A stretch of 64,000 nucleotides of DNA from the NCBI RefSeq assembly GCF_010729665.1, contig NZ_AP022610.1:4030001-4094000 (forward strand), in the 5' to 3' direction. A program made the position numbers and the translations under genes. Below the pieces are notes generated by a model. The model made no database searches. It was not told the DNA's origin and saw nothing but the letters and a program-made list of their open reading frames with translations. Source of the DNA: Mycolicibacterium madagascariense (GTDB lineage Bacteria; Actinomycetota; Actinomycetes; Mycobacteriales; Mycobacteriaceae). This document shows, in pieces, positions 55,647 through 62,503 of this stretch (its first letter is position 1; each line of letters starts with the position of its first letter).

Positions 55647-56366
55647 GTGTCCGAGACCTCGACCCGCCTCGCCGTGGGCGTCGTACTGGCCGCGGGCATG
55701 GGCACCCGGGTGGGCGCCGACGGCAACAAGGCGTACCTCCCGCTGGCCGGGCGCAGCATGGTGTCCTGGGCCGTCGAGGCGGTCGCGCGCTGCGCCCAAG
55801 TCGACCGCATCGTCCTGGTATTCCGGTGCGGGGAACGCGAACTCGCCGAGCGCACCCTCGCGGCCGAACTCCCCGGCGTCACCGTCGAATTCGTCGAGGG
55901 CGGGCAGACCCGCCACGGTTCGGAGGAGAACGTGCTCGACCACCTGGCGCCCGACATCGAGGCCGGCGACGTCGACGTGGTGTTGATCCACGACGCCGCG
56001 CGGCCGCTCGCCGGGCCCGACATGATGGACACCGCGCTGACGACGGCGCGGGCCCACGGTGGCGCCATCCCCGTGCTGGCGATGACCGACGTCGTGAAAG
56101 TGGATGCGGCAGACGACATTTCGGCCGTCGACGGGACGCTCGCGAGAGTTCAGACGCCACAGGCCTTTCGGGCCCGGGCCCTCCTGGATGCCTACCGACT
56201 GGCGGCGGACGCGAACTTCGACGGCACCGACACCTCGGCCTGCGTCCAGGGTTTCACCGCCACCGAGGTGCGGGTCTTTCCCGGCGCCCCGACGAACGTC
56301 AAGGTGACGTTCGGTCCCGACGTCCGGGTGGCCGAGCTACTGCTGGCGGCCCGCCACTCGCGATGA
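55647..56366 (+). CDS. IspD-like cytidylyltransferase
   Basis: This 239-residue nucleotidyltransferase has the CTP motif V-V-L-A-A-G-M-G-T-R-V-G with a downstream Lys (GNKAYLPLAG), I-H-D-A-A-R-P-L, D-V-V-K and R-V-Q-T-P-Q-A-F-R, the IspD/TarI pattern. It may be a methylerythritol 4-phosphate or polyol-phosphate cytidylyltransferase. Mycobacteria normally carry ispD elsewhere, next to ispF, and none is here. GTG start 2 bp after the Mce-associated stop. Its 3' end overlaps the convergent IspD-like gene by 68 bp. Confidence 0.83.
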   Translation: MSETSTRLAVGVVLAAGMGTRVGADGNKAYLPLAGRSMVSWAVEAVARCAQVDRIVLVFRCGERELAERTLAAELPGVTVEFVEGGQTRHGSEENVLDHLAPDIEAGDVDVVLIHDAARPLAGPDMMDTALTTARAHGGAIPVLAMTDVVKVDAADDISAVDGTLARVQTPQAFRARALLDAYRLAADANFDGTDTSACVQGFTATEVRVFPGAPTNVKVTFGPDVRVAELLLAARHSR

Positions 56367-57039
56367 CGGCCGCGAGCAGGTCGGTGTCGCGCGGCAGTTC
56401 CACCCGGGCGGCGTCCGGATCGCCCGCCACGGTGCCGATGTCGAGACCGGCCCGCAGCGCCGCACCGAATTCGTCGACGTCGGCCACGGCCGCGACCGTG
56501 GCCGGGGACGGGGCCGCGACGAGGTCCCACAGCGCCGACGCGGCGAAGCCACGGGGAAACTGCACGGTGCGCAGGATGGTGCGGTCCACGGTGCCGAGCA
56601 CCGAACCGCCGGCGTCGACGGTCTTGACCGTGTCCGTCACCGCGAGGATCGGCACCACGACGTCGTGCCCACGGGCCAGGGCGTCGGCCACCCGGCCCGC
56701 CACGGCGACCGGCGACAGCGGGTGCAGACAGTCACAGACCAGCACGGGATCACGCGAATCTCGTTGCACGCCAAGATGTCTCAGTCCGGCGGCGAGGACG
56801 TCGCGCCGTGACGCCGCGAGGTCGGCCGTGATGACCGGTACGGCGTCGAGGCCGGCCGCGCGCAGGGTGTCGGCGGCGTCGACGTGCGGTGCGGTGCTCA
56901 CCACGACGACCCGACCCGGCGCGCTCGCCTCCGCCATCGACCGCACGACGCGCACCAGCGGCGACTCCCCTGCCACCGGGGTGAGGGCGGCCGCAGGATC
57001 CAGCGTCTCCGGCAGCGGCACGATCACCCACGGTGGCAT
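56299..57039 (-). CDS. degenerate IspD-like protein
   Basis: This 246-residue protein resembles IspD in the middle: L-A-A-G-L-R-H-L, V-C-D-C-L-H-P-L where IspD has HDAARPL, V-T-D-T-V-K-T-V and R-T-V-Q-F-P-R-G-F where IspD has RTPQxF. The N-terminus (MPPWVIVPLPE) lacks the glycine-rich CTP loop, so catalysis by itself is doubtful. It may pair with the intact convergent paralogue or have drifted to a new role. The gene ends inside the convergent paralogue (68-bp overlap) and starts 19 bp after the patatin stop on the same strand. Confidence 0.68.
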   Translation of the reverse strand: MPPWVIVPLPETLDPAAALTPVAGESPLVRVVRSMAEASAPGRVVVVSTAPHVDAADTLRAAGLDAVPVITADLAASRRDVLAAGLRHLGVQRDSRDPVLVCDCLHPLSPVAVAGRVADALARGHDVVVPILAVTDTVKTVDAGGSVLGTVDRTILRTVQFPRGFAASALWDLVAAPSPATVAAVADVDEFGAALRAGLDIGTVAGDPDAARVELPRDTDLLAAVIASGGPPAVARPPGRRDRTSP

Positions 57040-57058
57040 CGGGAAACGGTAACTCCAC

Positions 57059-58060
57059 TCAGCGGAAGCGACGCAGGTAGGCCGCCCAGTCCCACCCGGC
57101 GAGGAACCGCTCGGCCGCGGCGTGCCCCTCGGCGTAGAGCGCCAGGACGTCGTTCCGGCGCAGGTCGAAGTCGAGGAACCCCACCTTCGTCGAGTCCACG
57201 CGAATGGTGCGGGCCTGCACCCAGGGCTGATTGAGGTAGGCCTGGTCGCGGCCCACCAGCGCGGTGGTGATGACGTCCTCGAGCAGATGCGGCGCGCCCA
57301 GCAGCCGAAGCGGGGCCAGTGCGGGGATGAGCCGGTCGTTGCCGTCGGGCAGGTTCGGAAGCAGCGTGACGCCGAAGGTCGGCCAGCGCGGTGGTTTGCC
57401 GTCGGTCCTGTCGAGCGAGTCGATCGGGAAGTTGGACAGCAGTCCGCCGTCGACGAGGGTCGAGGTCCGCCCCGACGCGCTCGTCAGCGACACCGGCCGG
57501 AAGAAGAACGGGATCGACATCGACGCGCGCACGGCGTCGGCGACCGACTGCTCGTCGGGGTCGAGACCGTAGACCCTGCGATAGTCCCAGGGCAGGCGGA
57601 TCAGTTGCCCGGTGGTGAGGTCGGACACCGTGACCACCAGCCGGTAACGCTGCTCGGGCGGTAGCTCGGGATCGTCGATGGCGAGGTCGCCGAAGGTGTG
57701 CACCCCCAGTTCGGCGAGTCGGTCCCTGACCCAGTCGCGGGCGTAGTCGCCGCGGTAGATCCCGGTACCGCGCAGCAACGCGACCGAAGGGCCGACCACC
57801 GGTATGCGCTCGCCCGGACCCGCGTCGAGAAACTTGCGGTAATTCAGTTGCAGCGCAAGGTCTTCGACCTGCTCGCCGGTGATCGTGCCGGACTGTGCGG
57901 CCGCCGCCACGACGGCTCCGACGATGGACCCCGCCGACGTTCCCGAGACGCGTTGCGGCACGTAGCCCGCGTCGAGCAGCGCCACGACGGCGCCCACCAG
58001 ACCGACGCCCTTGACGCCGCCGCCGGACAGGACGAGATCCGCGCGTTCGACTCCAGTCAC
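57059..58060 (-). CDS. patatin-like phospholipase
   Basis: This 333-residue lipid acyl hydrolase has the oxyanion loop S-G-G-G-V-K-G-V (residues 12-19), the nucleophile elbow G-T-S-A-G-S (Ser about residue 42) and the dyad Asp in D-G-G-L-L-S-N-F-P. It has no signal peptide, so it acts in the cytoplasm or at the inner membrane. It lies between the IspD-like genes and the second Mce-associated pair. Confidence 0.9.
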   Translation of the reverse strand: MTGVERADLVLSGGGVKGVGLVGAVVALLDAGYVPQRVSGTSAGSIVGAVVAAAAQSGTITGEQVEDLALQLNYRKFLDAGPGERIPVVGPSVALLRGTGIYRGDYARDWVRDRLAELGVHTFGDLAIDDPELPPEQRYRLVVTVSDLTTGQLIRLPWDYRRVYGLDPDEQSVADAVRASMSIPFFFRPVSLTSASGRTSTLVDGGLLSNFPIDSLDRTDGKPPRWPTFGVTLLPNLPDGNDRLIPALAPLRLLGAPHLLEDVITTALVGRDQAYLNQPWVQARTIRVDSTKVGFLDFDLRRNDVLALYAEGHAAAERFLAGWDWAAYLRRFR

Positions 58061-58082
58061 GCCCTCGACGGTACGGGCCCGG

Positions 58083-58709
58083 CTACACGGGGTCGAAGGC
58101 CGAGATCAGCCACGCGTCGCCGACCTTGGTCAGACCCACCTTCACGCTGCTCGCGGTGAAGGAGCCGTTCGGGTTCTCCTTGCTCGTCGTGGTCTGGTTG
58201 AGGAAGACGAGCACCGTGGCCGACGTGGGGTGCACCTCGGAGGCCGCGGACTGCACGATCGTCGCCGACGTCTTCACCGCCTTCTGCTGCACCGCCGGCG
58301 TGACGATGTCGTGGGTGAATTGGCTGTAGTAGTCCAGGAATCCGCCGGTGAGATGGGCCTTGGCGGCCGCAAAGTCCTTGTCCATGGTGTCCGGCGCGTA
58401 CGACAGCAGCGCCACGGCACCGTCGTCGGCCGCCTTGACCGTCTGCGCCGCGACCGCGGCGTCCGTCTGCTGGTCGGGCCTGAACTGGTAGAAGTACAGC
58501 CACGACGCCAGTCCCGCGGACGCGAGCAGCAGCACGCCCAGCACCGCCGCCGTCACGAGCCGCCACCGGTTCGCGGCGGGCTCGGTCTCCGCTGGCTGGG
58601 TCTCCGCTTCGGTCGGGTCGGTCTCTGCTGGCTCGGCCTCTGCCTCGGCGTCGGTCGGTTCAGCCTCGGCGTCGGTCGGCTCGGTGTCGGTCCCGCGGTC
58701 GTCGGTCAT
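58083..58709 (-). CDS. Mce-associated membrane protein 3
   Basis: This 208-residue protein has an acidic repeat tail (EPTDAEAE units) of about 45 residues, one helix (LVTAAVLGVLLLASAGLASWLY) and an extracytoplasmic domain with V-A-L-L-S-Y-A-P-D-T-M-D and L-T-G-G-F-L-D-Y-Y, ending G-D-A-W-L-I-S-A-F-D. Its ATG overlaps the previous stop as ATGA. It is the mirror image of the pair at 54.4-55.6 kb. Confidence 0.88.
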   Translation of the reverse strand: MTDDRGTDTEPTDAEAEPTDAEAEAEPAETDPTEAETQPAETEPAANRWRLVTAAVLGVLLLASAGLASWLYFYQFRPDQQTDAAVAAQTVKAADDGAVALLSYAPDTMDKDFAAAKAHLTGGFLDYYSQFTHDIVTPAVQQKAVKTSATIVQSAASEVHPTSATVLVFLNQTTTSKENPNGSFTASSVKVGLTKVGDAWLISAFDPV

Positions 58710-59719
58710 GGCACGAACTCCACCTTCGCCAACTTGATCTGACCGCCGTCGCGGGCCATGTCCACCCGCAGCCGCCACGACCGCGGCTCCTGCTGCTTGC
58801 TGGCGGCGTTGCTCACCTGCGTGGTCACCGCGACGAGCACGGTGGCGGTGTCCTTCGACATCGACTGCACGGCCGTGGCGGTGACGGTTGCCTCGGTGAC
58901 GACCTGGGAGGCCTGCGCCACCTTGGTGAACTCGTCGGCCTGTCCGGCGAAGTCCTTCTTGAACTCGCCGGTGGTGTTGTCGAGGATGCGCTTGACGTCG
59001 TCCTGGGCACTGTGGAAGTTCAGCGACATCAGCGTGACGACGCCTTGGCGGGCCGCGGCCGCGAACTCCGCCGACCGCTGTTGCTCGGCAACGACGCGAT
59101 GGTGCTGCACGATCATGTACGCGCTCGCCCCGACGAACCCGAGCACCAGCACGACCGCCAGGATCGCCGCCACCAGCCCAAGCCTCGAGCGGCGACGGCG
59201 GGGCGCGGCGACTTCGCCGGCCGGGGTTGCCGGCTCCTCCAGGGCAACGTCGGTGCCGGTTGCGGCGGTGTCGGGTGCGGCGGTCGCGGGCGCGGGCGCG
59301 GGCGTCTCGGGTGCTGTGACCTCGGGCGCGGCGGTCTCGGTTGCGGCGGTCTCGGGCGCCGCCGTCTCGGTTGCGGCGGTCTCGGTTGCGGGCGCTGCGA
59401 CCTCGGGCTCGGCGGTCTCCGTCGCGGCGGTGTCTTGCCTCGGGGCCTCGACGCTCGCCGCAGCGGCCGCGGCCTGCGTCGCCCTCGCCGCCTCGGCGGC
59501 CTGCCTGCGCAGGCGCAACGCCCTGGCGCGGGCGCGCGCGGCGGCGGCCTCGGCTTCCGCGGCGGCGGCTTCGGCGTCCGCCTCGTCGGCCAGCGCCATG
59601 GCGTCGTCGGCACGCGTGGGCGGCACGTCGTCCGGGTCGGTCACGTTCGCGTCGCCGTCGATTTCCGGGGTGCGCGCCTCGCCATCGAGCGTGGACGAGA
59701 CGCGCTCGTGTTGCGGCAC
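58706..59719 (-). CDS. Mce-associated membrane protein 4 with long Ala/Glu/Thr linker
   Basis: This 337-residue protein has an unusually long cytoplasmic N-terminus of about 175 residues. The first part (AEAAAAEAEAAAARARARALR) looks like an Ala/Arg coiled coil, followed by ETAATETAAPE-type repeats. One helix (LGLVAAILAVVLVLGFVGAS) and a standard Mce-associated domain follow (V-V-T-L-M-S-L-N; T-T-G-E-F-K-K-D-F). ATG 59719 lies close to the FadD gene end on the same strand (96-bp gap). The length excess over relatives is all in the low-complexity tail. Confidence 0.85.
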   Translation of the reverse strand: MPQHERVSSTLDGEARTPEIDGDANVTDPDDVPPTRADDAMALADEADAEAAAAEAEAAAARARARALRLRRQAAEAARATQAAAAAASVEAPRQDTAATETAEPEVAAPATETAATETAAPETAATETAAPEVTAPETPAPAPATAAPDTAATGTDVALEEPATPAGEVAAPRRRRSRLGLVAAILAVVLVLGFVGASAYMIVQHHRVVAEQQRSAEFAAAARQGVVTLMSLNFHSAQDDVKRILDNTTGEFKKDFAGQADEFTKVAQASQVVTEATVTATAVQSMSKDTATVLVAVTTQVSNAASKQQEPRSWRLRVDMARDGGQIKLAKVEFVP

Positions 59720-59815
59720 GCGACCTCCCTGTCACTTACGATTGCAGTGGATGAGAATGATGCTTTCATTTTTGGCAATCGTCCTTCACGGTACTCCACC
59801 GGACGGCGCGGACCC

Positions 59816-61270
59816 CTAGCGCAGACGGTCCTTGACGACTTTGCCGGTGGCGTTGGTGGGCAACTCGTCGAGGAACTGTACCGACCGCGGCACCTTGAAG
59901 CCCGCCATTCGCCGCCTACTCCAGGAGATGATGTCGTCGGCACTCGGGCCGTCCGCCCCGGACCGCAGGACGACGAACGCCTTGCCCACCTGCCCCAATC
60001 GCGCATCGGGCGTTCCGACGACCGCCGCCTGGGCGATCTGCGGGTGTTCGCTCAGGACGCCCTCCACCTCGGCGGGGTAGACGTTGAACCCGCCGACGAT
60101 GTACATGTCCTTCTTCCTGCCGACGATGCGCAACCGCCCCGACTCGGTGAACGCACCGAGGTCACCGGTGTGCAGCCAGCCCTCGGCGTCGATGGCCTCC
60201 GCGGTCGCGGCCGGGTCGTCGAGGTAGCCGAGCATGACGCCGTAGCCCCGCACCAGGACTTCGCCGTCGTCGGCGATCCGCACGTCGACGTCCGCGCACG
60301 GCAGACCCGCGGTCGTCGCGACGTCGGCGAAGGAGTCACCGGGCCGCGACAGCGTGACGTTGCCCGCCTCGGTGAGGCCGTAGCCGGTCATCAGCGTCTG
60401 GAAGGGCAGCTCGTCGTGGATGCGCTTCACCAGTTCGACCGGAATGTCCGCGGCACCGGTGACGCCCGCGCGCAGCGTCGCCAACATGGTCTTGTCGGGG
60501 ACGGCGAGCAGCGAGTGGTAGACCGTGGGCGGCCCGGGGAGCATCGTGATGCGTTCGGCCGCAATCAGATTCACCACCGCGTCGACGTCGAAGACCGCCA
60601 CCGGCAGCATGGTGGCACCGCGCAGGAACGACGCCACCAGCCCGGCCTTCAACCCGAACGTGTGGAAGTAGGGGTTGATCATGAGGTAGCGGTCGCCCTC
60701 GCGGAGGTCGGCGAGCGTCGCCCACTCCTCGTACATGCGCAGCGTCTGACCGTGAGACATCATGGCGCCCTTGGGCTTTCCGGTCGTGCCCGAGGTGTAG
60801 ATCACGTCGGACACGTCGTCGGCGCGCAGCCACTGCGACGGGTCCCGCGCGAACGGCACGCCGCTGGTCAGGACGTCCGACTTCAGGTCGATCGTCGGGA
60901 CCGCGGCGTCGAAGTCACGCTCCAGGAAGCCCCGTTGCACCAGCACCACCCGAGCGCCGCTGCGCGACACCACGTCGGCGGCCTCCTCGGCCGTGAACCG
61001 CGTGTTCACCGGCACCAGGATGGCGCCGGCCGTCATCGCCCCGAACGCGGCGATGATCCACTCCGCGGAATTGGGCGCCCACACCGCCACGCGATCGCCC
61101 TTCACGATGCCCCATTCGGCGAAAGCGCCTGCGGCACAGCGGATTCGATGCGTCAGCTCCGTGAACGTCAAGCGCAGCGGGCCGTCGACGACGGCTTCGG
61201 AGTCGCCGAAGCGGTCCGCTGCGCTCAACACCATCTCGGGGATGGTCTGCCAGGTGTGGCTCCCGGTCAC
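59816..61270 (-). CDS. FadD3-like acyl-CoA ligase
   Basis: This 484-residue acyl-CoA synthetase closely resembles FadD3 as I remember it: W-A-P-N-S-A-E-W, I-L-V-P-V-N-T-R-F-T-A-E-E-A, A3 Y-T-S-G-T-T-G-K-P-K-G, M-I-N-P-Y-F-H-T-F-G-L-K, T-G-Y-G-L-T-E-A-G, W-L-H-T-G-D-L-G, and Y-I-V-G-G-F-N-V-Y-P-A-E-V-E. The A10 Lys is in N-A-T-G-K-V-V-K. FadD3 activates the steroid side-product HIP; a ring-derived or cyclic acid substrate is plausible here. GTG 61270 overlaps the amidohydrolase stop as GTGA, so the two genes are coupled. Confidence 0.86.
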   Translation of the reverse strand: MTGSHTWQTIPEMVLSAADRFGDSEAVVDGPLRLTFTELTHRIRCAAGAFAEWGIVKGDRVAVWAPNSAEWIIAAFGAMTAGAILVPVNTRFTAEEAADVVSRSGARVVLVQRGFLERDFDAAVPTIDLKSDVLTSGVPFARDPSQWLRADDVSDVIYTSGTTGKPKGAMMSHGQTLRMYEEWATLADLREGDRYLMINPYFHTFGLKAGLVASFLRGATMLPVAVFDVDAVVNLIAAERITMLPGPPTVYHSLLAVPDKTMLATLRAGVTGAADIPVELVKRIHDELPFQTLMTGYGLTEAGNVTLSRPGDSFADVATTAGLPCADVDVRIADDGEVLVRGYGVMLGYLDDPAATAEAIDAEGWLHTGDLGAFTESGRLRIVGRKKDMYIVGGFNVYPAEVEGVLSEHPQIAQAAVVGTPDARLGQVGKAFVVLRSGADGPSADDIISWSRRRMAGFKVPRSVQFLDELPTNATGKVVKDRLR

Positions 61271-62457
61271 ACCGTGACGAGGCGACTCAGGTTGCCGCCC
61301 ATGATCTTCGCCTGATCCTCGACCGCGAGGTGCTCGAGTGCGGTCACGTAGTGCGTCGGCTCGGCGAGGCCCTCGGGGTGCGGCCAGTCCGACCCATAGA
61401 GCACCTGGTCGACGCCGATCAGGTTGATCAGGTCGTCGATGCCCTCCTCGTAGAACGGGCTGACGTAGATGCGGTTCTTGATCTCCTCCATCGGGTTGCC
61501 GAGGAACGCCTCCGGAGCCTTCTTCCACACCTCGGCCATGGAGTCCAGCAGCGGGAACATCCACTTCGAGCCGGCCTCGACGATGCCGACCTTGAGGGTG
61601 GGGAAACGGAACAGCGCGCCGTGAATCACCCAGGACGCCACCGCATCCTGGATCGGACGCCACTCGTTCAGGATGCTCATGGCGTTCGTCTGGAACGGCA
61701 GCATCTCCTGGGCGCCACCATCCCACTCGGAGGTGTAGCGGGAGTAGCCGCTGTCACTGGAGTGCATGCCGACGAAGACGTCGTACTCGACGCACTTCTG
61801 CCAGAACGGGTCGAACTCGGGCAGCGCGAACGACCTCGGCCCGCGGAAGCCGGGCACCGGGGCCGGGCGGATGAGGATGGCCCTGGCGCCGCGCTTGACC
61901 GCCCAGTCCAACTCCTCGATGGCCTTCTCGACGATCGGCAGCGTGATGACGGGCGTCGTGAAGATGCGGTTCTTGTAGTTGAAGCCCCACACCTCGTCCA
62001 GCCACTCGTTCAGCGCGTGCACGATGACGTGGATGGCGACCGGGTCGTCGGCGAGCCGCTCCTCGATGAGGCTGGCCAGCGTCGGGAACATGAGCGAACG
62101 GTCCAGGCCCAGCTCGTTCATCTTCTCCAGCCGCGGCCCGGGTTCGAAGAACGCCGGGATGGCCCGCATGGGCTCACCGAACAGCTCGCGCTTGCTCTTG
62201 CCGTCGGGGTTGCCGAACTTGAAGTACTCCTCCCAGGCACCCGGCTGCGCCACCACCGAGAACGTGGGGTTGGGGATGTAGTTGCTGATCTGACCCTTCA
62301 GCGCGATCTTGGTGCGCCCGTTCACCTCGACGTACTGGACGACGTCCTTGTATTCCTTGGGCAGGAACTTGGTCATCGCCTCGGGCGGCTCGTACAGGTG
62401 GTTGTCGGCGTCGAACAGCGGGAACGGTACATCGACACGGTGTGATAGTTGACCCAT
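61267..62457 (-). CDS. amidohydrolase-2 family metal-dependent hydrolase
   Basis: This 396-residue TIM-barrel hydrolase or decarboxylase of the ACMSD/amidohydrolase-2 type has metal motif F-D-A-D-N-H-L-Y-E at the N-terminus (HxH replaced by DxxH), then VGMHSSDSGY, V-I-H-G-A-L-F-R-F-P and the C-terminal metal Asp in Y-G-S-D-W-P-H-P-E-G. Actinobacteria carry many such paralogues next to FadD and FadE genes for ring or acid degradation. AAGGAG 8 nt before the ATG. A 15-bp palindrome lies 25 bp upstream. Confidence 0.87.
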   Translation of the reverse strand: MGQLSHRVDVPFPLFDADNHLYEPPEAMTKFLPKEYKDVVQYVEVNGRTKIALKGQISNYIPNPTFSVVAQPGAWEEYFKFGNPDGKSKRELFGEPMRAIPAFFEPGPRLEKMNELGLDRSLMFPTLASLIEERLADDPVAIHVIVHALNEWLDEVWGFNYKNRIFTTPVITLPIVEKAIEELDWAVKRGARAILIRPAPVPGFRGPRSFALPEFDPFWQKCVEYDVFVGMHSSDSGYSRYTSEWDGGAQEMLPFQTNAMSILNEWRPIQDAVASWVIHGALFRFPTLKVGIVEAGSKWMFPLLDSMAEVWKKAPEAFLGNPMEEIKNRIYVSPFYEEGIDDLINLIGVDQVLYGSDWPHPEGLAEPTHYVTALEHLAVEDQAKIMGGNLSRLVTV

Positions 62458-62481
62458 GGGAAGACTCCTTTTCCTATTGCG

Positions 62482-62496
62482 AGAATCATATTCTCA
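62482..62496. promoter_or_regulatory. palindrome GAGAAT-CAT-ATTCTC upstream of the amidohydrolase
   Basis: GAGAAT (62482-62487) and ATTCTC (62491-62496) are complementary across a 3-bp spacer. It lies in the 46-bp gap between the upstream FadD stop and the amidohydrolase start. A GAGAAT half-site also occurs at about 59751 upstream of the Mce-associated gene. It may be an operator for an acyl-CoA or acid sensor of the TetR type. Confidence 0.5.
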
Positions 62497-62503
62497 TAAC
62501 TGG

